A DNA stretch of 64,000 bases from an uncultured Eubacteriales bacterium (GCA_900315595.1 OMZQ01000008.1:1-64000), one strand, 5' to 3'; counted from the stretch's first letter, positions 16,185-26,656 are shown. Notes: generated from the sequence alone by a model not told the origin. Numbers and translations: made by a program.

Positions 16185-17390
16185 TCAGTTTGACGCAGAA
16201 AGGCCGTTGAGTTTCAGAATATTTCGGACGACAATCTGTTTCAGAAGCGTGTCTTTTGCGTAGTCTGCAAACCGTTTTTGCTTAGTTAGTCTGCCAGTGA
16301 GACTGTCATTCAGTGCAGCTTCGATCGCCTTCTGAATTGCTGTGACAGGTGGAAGTGTGCCATCAATCTCATAGACAAAGTCCTTGTAGACAAGCGGCAT
16401 ACCGGGTAAGACCGCAGAGACAGTCGGTTTTCCCGCGCTTAGGTATTCCAGCAGCTTCGACGGAAACGAAAAGCGCGTAAAGTCTCCGCTGTCAAGTCGG
16501 GGGTTGACAAGAACAGTTGCTTTTTTTTGCAGATCCCGAACAGCAGTTCGGTCCAACTGTCCTAGCCAGGAGATTCTAGAGTCTTGCACGCAAGCCTGCT
16601 GGACATAATCGACAGCATCGCCTGAACCGCACATAATCAAACGAAACTTATCTCCCTTTATTGCTTGGAAAGCGTCTACAAGTTCGCATATGTTGTATCG
16701 AGCACGAATCGCTCCCGTATATACAATGGTTCTGATATCTGACTCCAGATCTTCTGTGGGTTCATCGATGTTATCCAATATGCCCTCAGTAAGCAAATAT
16801 GGCTTTCCTCCGATTGGCAGCTTTTCCGTCATTTGCTCAGTTAGAAGAACATAACTGTCTACCGCGTCCAATTTGCGATACAGAATCCAAGTATCTATTC
16901 TTTTCGCCGTGCTGTAGAGGCAGGAATGTCGGTTCAGATTCATGTACATCGGGAGGTCTGGAACAATCAGGCATATCTTAATGCTCGGATGTTTTTTCTT
17001 CCATTCGGAAGCCACGCTGACAAAGGGCGTGTGTGCGCTGTAAATCAGGAACAGGTTTTCTTCGCTGTCGTCGATCTCAACGGTCTTCAGATATCTTTTT
17101 AAATTCCGACGGCGAAAATAATTGCGCAAAATCGAAATGTTTTGAAAGCCAATGTAGGTATAGCCCGAAGAATCTTCTTTCAGCGGTTTGAAGCGTATCA
17201 CTTGGCTCGTTGTTGGATAAGAACCAATGAATGGCACTGAAATCACTCGGAAGCTTGCCCCGTTTATCCGCAATCCGTCAATCAGTTTGTTTTGAAAAGC
17301 TCCCGCAGCAGCTTCAAGGCTTGTATGCCGTTTCTGCAAGTATAAAGCTGTATTGGGCCCGAGGACACCGCAAATCAGCCATATCTTCAT
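16185..17390 (-). CDS. Glycosyltransferase, GT-B fold
   Basis: The 401-residue protein begins MKIWLICGVLGPNTALYLQK. Its C-terminal half resembles GT4 transferases (IVYTGAIRARYNICELVDAF, GSGDAVDYV, then FPSKLLEYLSAGKPTVSA). The donor-site motif is SKLLEYL rather than the fuller EX7E, which occurs in many capsule transferases. ATG 17390 lies 13 bp after the upstream stop. The specificity is unknown. Confidence 0.85.
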   Translation of the reverse strand: MKIWLICGVLGPNTALYLQKRHTSLEAAAGAFQNKLIDGLRINGASFRVISVPFIGSYPTTSQVIRFKPLKEDSSGYTYIGFQNISILRNYFRRRNLKRYLKTVEIDDSEENLFLIYSAHTPFVSVASEWKKKHPSIKICLIVPDLPMYMNLNRHSCLYSTAKRIDTWILYRKLDAVDSYVLLTEQMTEKLPIGGKPYLLTEGILDNIDEPTEDLESDIRTIVYTGAIRARYNICELVDAFQAIKGDKFRLIMCGSGDAVDYVQQACVQDSRISWLGQLDRTAVRDLQKKATVLVNPRLDSGDFTRFSFPSKLLEYLSAGKPTVSAVLPGMPLVYKDFVYEIDGTLPPVTAIQKAIEAALNDSLTGRLTKQKRFADYAKDTLLKQIVVRNILKLNGLSASN

Positions 17391-17403
17391 CGTATCACTC
17401 AAC

Positions 17404-18717
17404 TCACTTTTTATACAGCTCACGTAAAGACTTCACCAATTCCCGGGTGATTGTTTTCTTCGCGTGTGTCGCTTCGACAAAGGTACGTGCATTCTTTCCA
17501 TATTGTCCGCATTCTTCTGGGTGATCCGCCAGGTACTCGATATTTGCAGCTAAGCTGTCTGCATCTTCCGCAGGGCTAAACAAGCCGCATTCACCATCCA
17601 CGATTATATCGTGCAGCTCTGTGTTAGCGTCAAAACTCAGAACAATCGGTCTTCCACAGGCCATGATCGTCCATGCTTTGCTCGGTACTCCTGTTTTTCC
17701 GACGCCCTTTTTGCAAGAGACGATCGACGCGTCCCCTAAACAGTATACTTCCGGAGCACGTTCAACTGGCAAAAGAGGAAATAACCGGACGTTTTGAATC
17801 CCTTTTGCCTGAATCTCTGACCGGTAGCATTCAAGGCGTGTCTCGTTGCCGAAAAGAAGAATGCAGATTTCTTTCCGGGCCGCGAGCCGCTTTGCAGCCT
17901 GAAGAATCGTGCCAATTCCCTGCGAAAGGCCAAGATTACCTGCATACACAAAATAATGAATGTTGGGATCAAGTCCAAGTTCGCTGAACAATCTGTTTTT
18001 AGTCTTCTTGATGCTATGTACGCGTTCAGTGTCTATCCAGTTTGGAATAACCGTTATTTTCTCAGCCGGAACACCCTTGTGCAGTAGCGTAGTCTGCATG
18101 GCTTGGGAGATCACGGTTATCATATCAGCATTCTTGTAAACATAATCTGAGAGCTTATCGCCAATTCGATACAAGAATGACTTTTTTCCTGCAATTCCTG
18201 TACTAACTAAAGAATCCGGGAATAGATCTTGGATATTGTAGCAGAACGGAATGGTCCTATGTGCCTTCCTGCTGATTGATTTTTTAATAAAAACGCACAT
18301 CAAGCCTTGCGTAGGGGGTGTGCTCGAGCAATAGAGAATATCTATGTTCTTCTCTTTTCTGCAAAGATAGAACTCAACTGCATTACAGAAGATGTACCGG
18401 ATTGCTCTCAGCACATTATGATTTCGCTCGCGAACCATAAAAAAGCGGTGTACAATCACTTTCCCATCGTGTTTTTCTTCATATTTAATATGGGAGTACA
18501 TCTTTGCCGTGGGTCGATCGATTCCTCTTGACGGAATGGGAGCATAATTGACAATGCAGAATCCACTTGATGTCAAAGCTTCTTCATAATCACGATCTAA
18601 TTGGGAAGCAGCTGTCCGCTCTGGATCGTAATATGCTTTTGGGCGAAGGATACGTATCGCTTTATTCCCGCCAGCGGAAATATAGTCGAGCTCCTTATCT
18701 GGATTGCTTACTGTCAT
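17404..18717 (-). CDS. GT4 glycosyltransferase, WbuB-like
   Basis: The 437-residue GT-B protein has the long N-terminal domain and the VISQAMQTTLLHKGVPAEKI / VIPNWIDTERV pattern seen in WbuB-like fucosaminyl/amino-sugar transferases. The donor region VPSKAWTIMACGRPIVLS follows. Its ATG overlaps the priming transferase's stop as ATGA. Being the first transferase after the priming enzyme, it likely adds the second sugar, although specificity is inferred only from resemblance. Confidence 0.88.
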   Translation of the reverse strand: MTVSNPDKELDYISAGGNKAIRILRPKAYYDPERTAASQLDRDYEEALTSSGFCIVNYAPIPSRGIDRPTAKMYSHIKYEEKHDGKVIVHRFFMVRERNHNVLRAIRYIFCNAVEFYLCRKEKNIDILYCSSTPPTQGLMCVFIKKSISRKAHRTIPFCYNIQDLFPDSLVSTGIAGKKSFLYRIGDKLSDYVYKNADMITVISQAMQTTLLHKGVPAEKITVIPNWIDTERVHSIKKTKNRLFSELGLDPNIHYFVYAGNLGLSQGIGTILQAAKRLAARKEICILLFGNETRLECYRSEIQAKGIQNVRLFPLLPVERAPEVYCLGDASIVSCKKGVGKTGVPSKAWTIMACGRPIVLSFDANTELHDIIVDGECGLFSPAEDADSLAANIEYLADHPEECGQYGKNARTFVEATHAKKTITRELVKSLRELYKK

Positions 18718-19406
18718 TGTCCTAACCTCGAAGACTGTTTTTCCGTATCTTGGCTGTTTATGCTATTGTAGACGTCTTCCATTTTCAGGACTGCAACAAC
18801 CGTCCGCAAGAGGATTTTCAGATCAAGGAAGAAAGTCACGTGAGATGCGTACCACGCGTCCAGGAGACGTTTTTCTCTCACGCCTAAAGAATTGCGGTAA
18901 TAGGCTTGCGTATAGCCTGTAATGCCCGGGCGAACCTGGAGCTTTGCCATCTCGTCTTCTTGATAGGAATCTTTTGACTCTACATCTCCTGGTCTTGGGC
19001 CAACAATGCTCATCTGTCCAGCCAAAACATTCAGCAATTGTGGAAGCTCATCCAGACTCGTCTCACGAAGCTTTCGACCGATCCTTGTCACACGAGGATC
19101 ATCTTTTGCATTATAGGTTCCGCCATCCTCGTTTCGAAGATCCGGCGCATTGACTCGCATAGATCGGAATTTCAGCATAGAAAACTCCCGGAACCCTCTG
19201 CCGAGCCGTTTTGAACGGTAAAAAACCGGACCTCCGTCCTCAGCTTTAATCAGAATCGAAATTGGTATAGAAAGCAGCAGGAACAATGGAAGCAATTGTA
19301 CAGCGATCGCTTCGTCAAGGATTCTCTTGAAGAAGCATTGATATAGGCTATCAGCATTGGATTTGCGAAGTTTCTCATCTGATGCAGCCTTGCCGATATG
19401 ATTCAT
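18714..19406 (-). CDS. Priming polyisoprenyl-phosphate sugar transferase (PF02397)
   Basis: The 230-residue monotopic enzyme moves a sugar-1-phosphate onto undecaprenyl phosphate and so starts each repeat unit. Visible landmarks are one N-terminal hydrophobic hairpin (about 29-48), [23 protein letters not shown], then [20 protein letters not shown] and [14 protein letters not shown]. It is the short (PglC/EpsL-like) form without the FlaA1-like extension. ATG 19406 with GGAG 9 nt upstream is preferred over a TTG 6 bp earlier. Confidence 0.93.
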   Translation of the reverse strand: MNHIGKAASDEKLRKSNADSLYQCFFKRILDEAIAVQLLPLFLLLSIPISILIKAEDGGPVFYRSKRLGRGFREFSMLKFRSMRVNAPDLRNEDGGTYNAKDDPRVTRIGRKLRETSLDELPQLLNVLAGQMSIVGPRPGDVESKDSYQEDEMAKLQVRPGITGYTQAYYRNSLGVREKRLLDAWYASHVTFFLDLKILLRTVVAVLKMEDVYNSINSQDTEKQSSRLGQ

Positions 19407-19408
19407 GG

Positions 19409-20602
19409 TCAAGACTCCTGAAAAATGTATTCTTCGATTTTATCTCTTACAAAGGCAGCCCTTCTCTGAACATCTTCGGCGTCGCCTCCGCAAGCAATTA
19501 CATAACCGCAGCCGTCCAGGTTTGAACGGTAGCTATGTACGATGTCTCCGATCGACAGATGGTGGTGAATCTCCACCTCGTACTCGCGCTCTAGCGCTAC
19601 AAAGTCCGGCAGACGTCTCACAACGCCCCCGTGAAAAGCAAGCAGCTTAGATGCAATCGCTTTTTTCTCACCAGCGCTCAGATTTACACTATCCCCCATT
19701 GCGCTGCATATGATACCTTTCATATAATCTATTCCCGTACCATAAGGGATGATGTGAGAGCCAATCATATTTCCGCCCATTCGTGCGCCGATGTCCACCA
19801 AATGCACTTCGCCTGAAGTTGAAATCTTCAAGTCCATGTTGACCGCGCCAAAGTTGATACCCAGGGCTCTGATTACATTTTCCGCAAGCCGGATTGCATT
19901 TGCCTCAACCTCCGAATCCAGGTCATTCGGAATTGTATGCCCAAGCTCTGCATAGAAGGGAGGCTCCGTCATCTGTTTTTTTATAATTGCAAGAACATGT
20001 GGTATGCCGTCGATCACTATGGCTTCTGCCCCGTATTCGGATCCTCCTATGTAGGATTCGACAATTGCACTTCCAATATGAGATAAGCCTATTGCGTTAC
20101 GGCAAGCCTGTTCCAGTTCGCCCTCACGCGAAACCATACATGCGCCACGGCTGCCAGAACCGTCGCAGGGTTTAACCATGACAGGATACCGCAGAGACTT
20201 ACGAAGAGTTGAAGTGTCGTCATTCTTTCTAATCTCATAAATCTGATCGATGCCATCTATTTTCCGCTCAAGCAGACGACTCCTCGTTCGGAATTTGTTT
20301 TTGATCAGCGCGGCCGATTCCAAATTCAATCCCGGCAGTCCCAGCTTTTCCGCAATATAACTCGTGGTAACGACGCCATAATCGGTAGCTGCAGTTAATA
20401 CTCCATCTATGTGCGCATTTTCCGCGTAACGCAGACATGCATACGGATTAACAATGTCGACGGCCGAATAATTGTCTGCATACTGAAAACCAACAGCATT
20501 CCGGTTCCCGTCTAACGCTTCGACCCAGTAACCGAGGGCTTTTGCTTTGCGGATCACATAAGACTGGAGGAAGCCCGCTCCGATCATCAACAGCTTTTTC
20601 AT
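19409..20602 (-). CDS. ATP-grasp domain ligase
   Basis: The 397-residue protein has a pre-ATP-grasp Rossmann-like start (MKKLLMIGAGFLQSYVIRKA) and a full ATP-grasp core: YPVMVKPCDGSGSRGACMV, then ESYIGGSEYGAEAIV and VDIGARMGGNMIG. Such enzymes couple ATP hydrolysis to ligation of a carboxylate to an amine or thiol through an acyl phosphate. Between an aminotransferase, an acetyltransferase and the priming transferase, it may attach an amino acid or another acyl group to an amino sugar. Its start overlaps the GNAT gene's stop as ATGA. Confidence 0.85.
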   Translation of the reverse strand: MKKLLMIGAGFLQSYVIRKAKALGYWVEALDGNRNAVGFQYADNYSAVDIVNPYACLRYAENAHIDGVLTAATDYGVVTTSYIAEKLGLPGLNLESAALIKNKFRTRSRLLERKIDGIDQIYEIRKNDDTSTLRKSLRYPVMVKPCDGSGSRGACMVSREGELEQACRNAIGLSHIGSAIVESYIGGSEYGAEAIVIDGIPHVLAIIKKQMTEPPFYAELGHTIPNDLDSEVEANAIRLAENVIRALGINFGAVNMDLKISTSGEVHLVDIGARMGGNMIGSHIIPYGTGIDYMKGIICSAMGDSVNLSAGEKKAIASKLLAFHGGVVRRLPDFVALEREYEVEIHHHLSIGDIVHSYRSNLDGCGYVIACGGDAEDVQRRAAFVRDKIEEYIFQES

Positions 20603-21084
20603 CTAACTTTCTTTCCCATTTGATATTCTCTATATTTTCTTGTGTAAATAACGCCAAGCCTGGAATAGCCGTTCTTCTCATAAAAGGAAATTGCGCCTTC
20701 ACTTTTGTCATAGACTTCGAGCCGAATGTCGCGGCAGTTTAGGGCTTTTGCCATTGTTTCCATTTTTTGGAGGCATATTGCACCGATTCCTCTATGCTCC
20801 AGTTGAGGGGTTACCGCCAGTTTCTGGAAATGAAAGGATTGTCCTTTAATCTGCGTCTGAAATGTTGCAACAGGCCGTTTCTGGATGAACGCAATATAAA
20901 GCTGCCAACGGCAGGCGGCATACATTACGATACAAATAATAAGAAAAAATGATTTGTCCCAGTGGTACAGGCCCTCTTGCCTAGCCATGTTTTTACCACA
21001 CCGGTAGACAATCCTTGACGCCTCGCTGATGAAGCGAATCTGATACCATTTGATTTTTCTGAAGGTCAGATCGAGCTTTGCCAT
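20599..21084 (-). CDS. GNAT-family N-acetyltransferase
   Basis: The 161-residue protein carries the GNAT acetyl-CoA core with LAVTPQLEHRGIGAICLQKM (motif A) and LEVYDKSEGAISFYEKNGY (motif B). The first 60 residues contain a hydrophobic segment (FFLIICIVMYAACRW) that is part of the beta-alpha fold or a membrane contact. Next to the DegT aminotransferase it probably N-acylates the amino sugar formed there. It is separated from that gene's stop by one base. Confidence 0.85.
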   Translation of the reverse strand: MAKLDLTFRKIKWYQIRFISEASRIVYRCGKNMARQEGLYHWDKSFFLIICIVMYAACRWQLYIAFIQKRPVATFQTQIKGQSFHFQKLAVTPQLEHRGIGAICLQKMETMAKALNCRDIRLEVYDKSEGAISFYEKNGYSRLGVIYTRKYREYQMGKKVR

Positions 21085-21085
21085 A

Positions 21086-22348
21086 CTATACTGAACCTAT
21101 TGCTTCTATAAAGCAACTTATCACATAATCTGCCTCTTCATCCGTCATTCTGGAGTACAGAGGGAGACTTATCTCGTTTTCATACTGGCAGAATGCGTTT
21201 GGAAAACTATTGATGTCAAATCCAAGGTTTCGATAGGCAGTAAGCAACGGAAGTGGTTTATAATGTACGTTTGCTGCAACGCCAAGGCTGCTGAGCCGCA
21301 TAATAATGCGATTCGTTTGTTCTCTTGTCCTATCATTCAATCGAACAACATATAGATGCCCTGATGAAAGATACTGATCCGTATAGTGACAAAGCAAGGT
21401 AACAGGAAGACTACGGAACGCTTTATCATAACGTTCAATCAATTGCTTCTTTCGTTGCAAAATCTGATCAAAACGGCGGATCTGAGCAAGACCAATTGCT
21501 GCATGTACGTCTGTCATGTTGCACTTAAAAAGCGGAGCGGAAACATCGTATTCCCAAGAACCTGATTCAACCTTTGCTAACGCCTCTTTACTTTGCCCGT
21601 GCAAACTGAATAGCATATACTGGCGATACAGCTCGTTGCTATCAATTCCGTCTATCTTTCGCCAAACGACAGCCCCGCCTTCAGCTGTTGTAAGATTCTT
21701 GACGGCATGAAAACTGAAGTTTGTGAAATCTGCGACCGACCCAATCGGTTTGCCTTGATAGAAAGCACCGAAGCTATGAGCGGAATCGGCCATCACTATA
21801 ACTCGCCCGATTGATGCTTGGATCCGTTCACCCAGGCAACTTGGATCAACCGGCTGGCCTGCCGGGTGATTCTGAGAAGGATGGAACAAGTTCTTTTTCT
21901 GTTGAATAATCTTGAAGATGCGATCATAGTCGGCTGGAATTCCAAACAAATCCACAGGAATAATGACCTTCGTTTTCGATGTGATCGCATCCTCCAACTG
22001 CTGATAGTCCCAGTTAAAGGAGTTCTTCTCACAGTCAACCATGACGATGGTAGCTCCAACATGCGCAATAACAGAAGCGGTTGCTGTGTATGTGTAAGCA
22101 GGTACAATTACTTCATCTCCGGGACCAACTCCCAATAGACGGAGCGTGAGTTCAGAGCAAGCAGTATTTGAGTTTAAACATACAGCTCTTTCCGTTTTGC
22201 ATCGCGTTGCAACAAGGCGCTCAAGTTCTTTCGTCTTCGGCCCGGTCGTGATCCAGCCGGATTGTAGTGCATCAGTAACTTCCTGAATCTCTGCCTCAGT
22301 AATATCCGGTGGGCTAAAAGGAATTGATCTTCGTATAACTGAATCCAT
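21086..22348 (-). CDS. DegT/DnrJ/EryC1/StrS-family PLP aminotransferase
   Basis: The 420-residue enzyme begins SIPFSPPDITEAEIQEV, the standard start of nucleotide-sugar aminotransferases, and has the PLP lysine in FSFHAVKNLTTAEGGAV. It would aminate a keto nucleotide sugar to give a UDP/TDP-amino sugar. No dehydratase making the keto substrate lies in the window, so it must come from elsewhere. The ATG at 22348 is preferred over an earlier TTG because a G-rich site (GGGGGG) lies upstream. It is the first gene of the operon. Confidence 0.9.
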   Translation of the reverse strand: MDSVIRRSIPFSPPDITEAEIQEVTDALQSGWITTGPKTKELERLVATRCKTERAVCLNSNTACSELTLRLLGVGPGDEVIVPAYTYTATASVIAHVGATIVMVDCEKNSFNWDYQQLEDAITSKTKVIIPVDLFGIPADYDRIFKIIQQKKNLFHPSQNHPAGQPVDPSCLGERIQASIGRVIVMADSAHSFGAFYQGKPIGSVADFTNFSFHAVKNLTTAEGGAVVWRKIDGIDSNELYRQYMLFSLHGQSKEALAKVESGSWEYDVSAPLFKCNMTDVHAAIGLAQIRRFDQILQRKKQLIERYDKAFRSLPVTLLCHYTDQYLSSGHLYVVRLNDRTREQTNRIIMRLSSLGVAANVHYKPLPLLTAYRNLGFDINSFPNAFCQYENEISLPLYSRMTDEEADYVISCFIEAIGSV

Positions 22349-23204
22349 AAAGCTTACCCCCCGTTCCAAGCCTAATTGAATGCTGTTCCTGGTAGAACCA
22401 TAAAACAGACCGCTATGAGATGCTGAAAGGCAAAATTGTTTTTCTGGATCACATCAAATGCGCCAAATATGTGATTGCAATAGCTTAAGGCTCATTGTAA
22501 TATCCAGAATATCAGAGCTGAGTTTTCAAAAACAGCTATAATAATCCAGCGCTTTGCTCTTCCAGTCTTTCATCCGGTTAATCTCGAGATTCTGACGACG
22601 GCGCTTAAGTCAGAGACTAAGTTCGAAGGTGATAAAGCTCTTTTGATGATCGTCAGATAAGTAATTGCTGCTGTTTCTGCGAGTATCAAAAACTTCGTCA
22701 GCAAGAGATAATTAATCATGCGGAAACAATGCATTTAACTTCATTATCCTACATATAGCATTATAAGCTATGGTAGTTCCTTTGTCAAGACTGCGTTTGG
22801 GAAAAGATTGGGAGCGTTCTCCAAGAGTTCTGTACTATGACAGGTGAATCGCTGAATAGCGCCTATTTTGCTCTGTTTTTTTGATGCTTCTGTTTGTTTC
22901 ATGCGCGATCATGCCGTTTAGGCATTCATTTGAGTCAGCGTCTCCGGTTGTGGCCGGTGAGTTGCGTTCATGGCTGGCATAGAACAATAATATTCTATAC
23001 ATTTATACGCTTTCCAACAGCCATTTTGTTAGCGGTCTTTCAGTAAGCCCTCAATCAATTATTATAGTTTCTTTCCGCTATTGATTACAGCAAAATCATT
23101 CTTGGTCAAGCAGAAAAGTATGCTCATGTGTCAGGAAACGAATATGGTTCTGCAAATGCGGCAGACTACTCTTGAATCTGGAATTGCCTGCGAGGAGAAT
23201 CCTT
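22349..23204. other. Operon leader and intergenic region
   Basis: This 856-bp stretch holds the operon promoter and its leader of about 400 nt. A 10-codon leader reading frame (22744-22712, minus, preceded by AGGATA) starts right after the predicted transcription start. On the plus strand a 35-codon frame without a start (23068-23175, containing [19 protein letters not shown]) reads like a gene remnant of unknown family. No terminator-antiterminator pair was obvious by eye. Confidence 0.4.
22760..22788 (-). promoter_or_regulatory. Consensus promoter of the polysaccharide operon
   Basis: On the minus strand TTGACA (22783-22788) and TATAAT (22760-22765) are separated by exactly 17 bp, a perfect sigma-A promoter. 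Transcription would start near 22753, about 400 nt before the aminotransferase gene. Confidence 0.88.
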
Positions 23205-25181
23205 ATGCCAAATCATTTGTCACACGAGACAAGTCCCTATCTGTTGCAGCACGCGAACAATCCTGTTGACTGGTATCCCTGGTCGGAGGAGGCCTTTACG
23301 CTGGCGCGGGAGCAGGACAAGCCTGTGTTCCTGAGCATCGGCTACAGCACCTGTCACTGGTGCCACGTCATGGCGCGGGAGAGCTTTGAGGACACGGAGA
23401 TCGCTGCGCTGCTGAACCGTCATTTTATCTCCGTTAAGGTTGACAAAGAGGAGCGCCCGGACATTGACAGCGTCTATATGCGCGTGTGTCTGGCCTTCAC
23501 GGGCAGCGGCGGCTGGCCGACCAGCATCTTTATGACTGCGGATCAGAAGCCGTTTTTTGCCGGGACGTATTTCCCCAAGGTCAGCCGCGGCGGTATGTAC
23601 GGTCTGCGAGAGCTTTTGACTGTGATCGCCGAACAGTGGAAAACAAACAGATCCGCGCTGCTCGATCAGGCGGAGCGCCTGCTCCGTGCGCTGCAGGATG
23701 CTGGTCGGCCGGAAAACGCGAAAGCGGACGATCTGCCGGAAAAAGCATTCCAGGCATTCGCCCGCGATTATGATTCTGTATACGGCGGCTTTGGCGGTGC
23801 GCCAAAGTTCCCTGCGGCGCACAACCTGCTGTTTCTGCTTGCCTACGGGCGCGAACGGAGGCAGGGATACGCAGCGGAAATGGCGGAACAGACGCTCCTG
23901 CACATGGTTCGGGGCGGTCTGTTCGATCACGTCGGCGGCGGCTTCTGCCGGTACGCTACCGATCGGAAATTCCTGACGCCGCATTTTGAAAAGATGCTCT
24001 ATGACAACGCCCTGCTGATCCCGGCCTTATGCGCGGCCGGGCAGGGCACGACCGACGAGAAGCTGAAAAGGCTGCTGCTTTCCGCAGCCCGGAAAACGGG
24101 AGACTACGCGCTGCGGGAGCTGGCTTCGTCCGAGGGCGGCTTCTACAGCGCGCAGGACGCGGACAGCGAGGGCGAGGAGGGCAAATATTATCTCTTCACG
24201 CCGCAGGAGCTTACCGCGCTGCTGGGAGCGGAAGCAGGGCAGGCCTTTTGCCGTCATTATGATATTACGCCCGACGGCAATTTCGCCGGAAAAAGCATCC
24301 CGAACGAGATCAGGAGCGACCCGTACGACCGTTCTCTTGCGCCGTATCTGCCAAAGGTACTGGCCTATCGACAAAACCGCACGGTGCTGAACACGGATCA
24401 CAAAATCCTGACCGCCTGGAACGGGTTGATGATCGCGGCCCTTTGCGTGTTATACCGCACGACGCGGGAAGAAGGTTATCTTCTCGCAGCAAAAAAGGCG
24501 GACGCATTTCTGAAACGAGCCCTCCGGGAGGGCGGCACGGTCTACGCGAGCTTTGCAGGCGGACGGCGGGGAAGCAAGGGCTTTTTGGATGATTACGCCG
24601 CCCTTGCCTCGGCGCAGCTTGAACTCTACGGCGCAACGCTGGAGGAATCCCGCGTGACAGACGCGGAAGCCCTCTGTCACACAGTCCTTCAGCGCTTTTC
24701 CGACGCTGAAAACGGCGGCTTCTTTTTGACTGCCGCGGATGCAGAGCGCCTGCTGCTTCGCGCAAAGGAGCTTTCTGACGGCGCAATGCCCAGCGGAAAC
24801 TCCCTGATGGCGTGGAATCTGACGCGTCTGTATCAGATCACACAGAAGGACGAATGGCGCATCGCCGCCGAGCAGCAGCTCTCCTTTCTGGCGTCCGCTG
24901 CGGCAGCGTATCCGGCGGGCTTTGCAATGACCATGCTCGCGCAGCTTGTCCATGACAGCCCGACGACGCTGACGGTGGTTTCTCCGCAGGATCCCGAGCT
25001 CCGATCGCTGCCCTTTGTCATGCCGCCGGAATCGGCCGTGCGCGTCCTGCGGCAGCCGACGGCGGAATACCCGCTGCGGAACGGATCGACGACCTGGTAT
25101 CTTTGCAGCGATCACCGATGTATGCCGCCCACGAATCAGCTTGCGGAAATCATCGCAAATCTGAATCATCTGAACACGTGA
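23205..25181 (+). CDS. Thioredoxin-fold DUF255/YyaL-family protein
   Basis: The 658-residue protein matches the YyaL/SPATA20 family: an N-terminal thioredoxin-like domain ([19 protein letters not shown], then STCHWCHVM with Cys50 and Cys53) followed by an alpha/alpha-barrel of the N-acylglucosamine-epimerase type (for example [34 protein letters not shown]). The biochemical role in bacteria is not settled. ATG 23205 has GGAG 8 nt upstream. The next gene starts 11 bp downstream, so the two are likely co-transcribed and both suggest redox work. Confidence 0.9.
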   Translation: MPNHLSHETSPYLLQHANNPVDWYPWSEEAFTLAREQDKPVFLSIGYSTCHWCHVMARESFEDTEIAALLNRHFISVKVDKEERPDIDSVYMRVCLAFTGSGGWPTSIFMTADQKPFFAGTYFPKVSRGGMYGLRELLTVIAEQWKTNRSALLDQAERLLRALQDAGRPENAKADDLPEKAFQAFARDYDSVYGGFGGAPKFPAAHNLLFLLAYGRERRQGYAAEMAEQTLLHMVRGGLFDHVGGGFCRYATDRKFLTPHFEKMLYDNALLIPALCAAGQGTTDEKLKRLLLSAARKTGDYALRELASSEGGFYSAQDADSEGEEGKYYLFTPQELTALLGAEAGQAFCRHYDITPDGNFAGKSIPNEIRSDPYDRSLAPYLPKVLAYRQNRTVLNTDHKILTAWNGLMIAALCVLYRTTREEGYLLAAKKADAFLKRALREGGTVYASFAGGRRGSKGFLDDYAALASAQLELYGATLEESRVTDAEALCHTVLQRFSDAENGGFFLTAADAERLLLRAKELSDGAMPSGNSLMAWNLTRLYQITQKDEWRIAAEQQLSFLASAAAAYPAGFAMTMLAQLVHDSPTTLTVVSPQDPELRSLPFVMPPESAVRVLRQPTAEYPLRNGSTTWYLCSDHRCMPPTNQLAEIIANLNHLNT

Positions 25182-25192
25182 GGAGAAACGCA

Positions 25193-26626
25193 ATGGAATC
25201 CATTTGGAGCAAAAGCTGTCAAATCGAGCCGCGCCCGAGGCTTCGGGAGGATCTGCACTGTGAAATCGCCGTCATCGGCGCGGGGATGGCGGGGCTCTTG
25301 TGCGCTGATGCGCTCCGGCGCGACGGGCATGAGGTGGTGGTTCTGGAGGCGGACCGGATGGCAAGCGGTCAGACGCGCAATACCACGGCAAAAATCACGT
25401 CGCAGCACGGGCTGATCTACAGTCGGCTGCGCTCCACGCTCGGGTCGGTTGGCGCAGCAGCCTACGCCGCCGCGAACGAGGCTGCGATCCGGGAATACCG
25501 ACGTCTCGTGGAGCAGGAAAGCATTGACTGTGATTTTGAAGAAACTTGCGCCTATCTCTACGGCAAAGACCTGAAAACGCTCAGGATGGAGGCAGAGGCG
25601 GCAAAATCACTCGGCCTTCCCGCAGAGTTCTTAGAGAATCTTGAAACGCCGCTGCCCGCCGCCGGCGCGGTTCGTTTTTCCGGGCAGGCGCAGTTTCACC
25701 CGCTGAAGTTTCTGCGAGCCGTTTCTCAGCCGCTGACGGTCTACGAACAGACGCGGGTGCAGGCCGTGGACGGAACGGTATTACAGACCGCGCACGGAAC
25801 GGTCCGCGCCGAGAAGGTCGTCTTTGCCTGCCACTATCCGTTCCTCCGGCTCCCCGGGCTGTACTTCACGCGGCTGCATCAGGAGCGTTCCTACGTTCTG
25901 GCGTTGGAAACCGCGGAACCGGTGGATGGGATGTGGATCGGCTCCGGTGTGGAGAAGCTCTCCCTGCGGCACTATAAAAACCTGCTTCTGCTTGGCGGGG
26001 GCGGACACCGCACCGGCGAGAACAGCGCAGGCGGCAAATACGCCATGCTCCGGGAGAAGGCGAAGGAGCTGTTCCCGGACGCAAGGGAGGTCGCCCACTG
26101 GTCGGCCCAGGACTGCGTCACGCCGGACGGCGTTCCCCTCATCGGGAAATACAGCGCCGGACGGCCGGATTGGTACGTGGCAACCGGCTTTGGAAAGTGG
26201 GGAATGAGCTCGTCGATGGTCGCGGCGCAGCTTCTGCGGAGACTGATCGCCGGAGAGCAGCCGCCGGAGGCAACGGTCTTTGACCCCGGCCGCTTCCGCG
26301 CCGGGGTGCTTGCCGGGCTCTCAAAGGAGGGCGGGCATGCCGTGAAGAATCTCGCCAGAACCTTCTTTTCGATCCCAAAGAAAACCGCTGACCGGCTTCC
26401 GCCCGGTCACGGCGGCGTGGTGCGGCTGAACGGGAAAAAGGTCGGCGCATACAAGGCGGAGGACGGAACGCTGGATACGGTAAGCGTCCGCTGCCCGCAT
26501 CTGGGCTGCCAGCTGGCATGGAACCCGGACGAGCAAAGCTGGGACTGTCCCTGCCACGGCTCCCGCTTTGATTACCGGGGAAACCTGATCTCCGGACCTG
26601 CGCAGTCGAACGTCACGCAAGGATAA
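25193..26626 (+). CDS. FAD-dependent oxidoreductase with C-terminal Rieske domain
   Basis: The 477-residue protein has an N-terminal DAO-type FAD domain (EIAVIGAGMAGLLCADAL, GxGxxG at about 29-34; WSAQDCVTPDGVPLIGKY). A C-terminal Rieske 2Fe-2S domain follows, with ligands Cys434/His436 (CPHLGC) and Cys452/His455 (CPCHGS). Such fusions move electrons between FAD and the cluster; the substrate is unknown. The protein ends shortly after GPAQ, so the Rieske domain is trimmed at its C-terminus but keeps all four ligands. GAGGAG precedes the ATG. Confidence 0.9.
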   Translation: MESIWSKSCQIEPRPRLREDLHCEIAVIGAGMAGLLCADALRRDGHEVVVLEADRMASGQTRNTTAKITSQHGLIYSRLRSTLGSVGAAAYAAANEAAIREYRRLVEQESIDCDFEETCAYLYGKDLKTLRMEAEAAKSLGLPAEFLENLETPLPAAGAVRFSGQAQFHPLKFLRAVSQPLTVYEQTRVQAVDGTVLQTAHGTVRAEKVVFACHYPFLRLPGLYFTRLHQERSYVLALETAEPVDGMWIGSGVEKLSLRHYKNLLLLGGGGHRTGENSAGGKYAMLREKAKELFPDAREVAHWSAQDCVTPDGVPLIGKYSAGRPDWYVATGFGKWGMSSSMVAAQLLRRLIAGEQPPEATVFDPGRFRAGVLAGLSKEGGHAVKNLARTFFSIPKKTADRLPPGHGGVVRLNGKKVGAYKAEDGTLDTVSVRCPHLGCQLAWNPDEQSWDCPCHGSRFDYRGNLISGPAQSNVTQG

Positions 26627-26656
26627 ACAGATCGGAACAGCATGCCGACCGGATAA

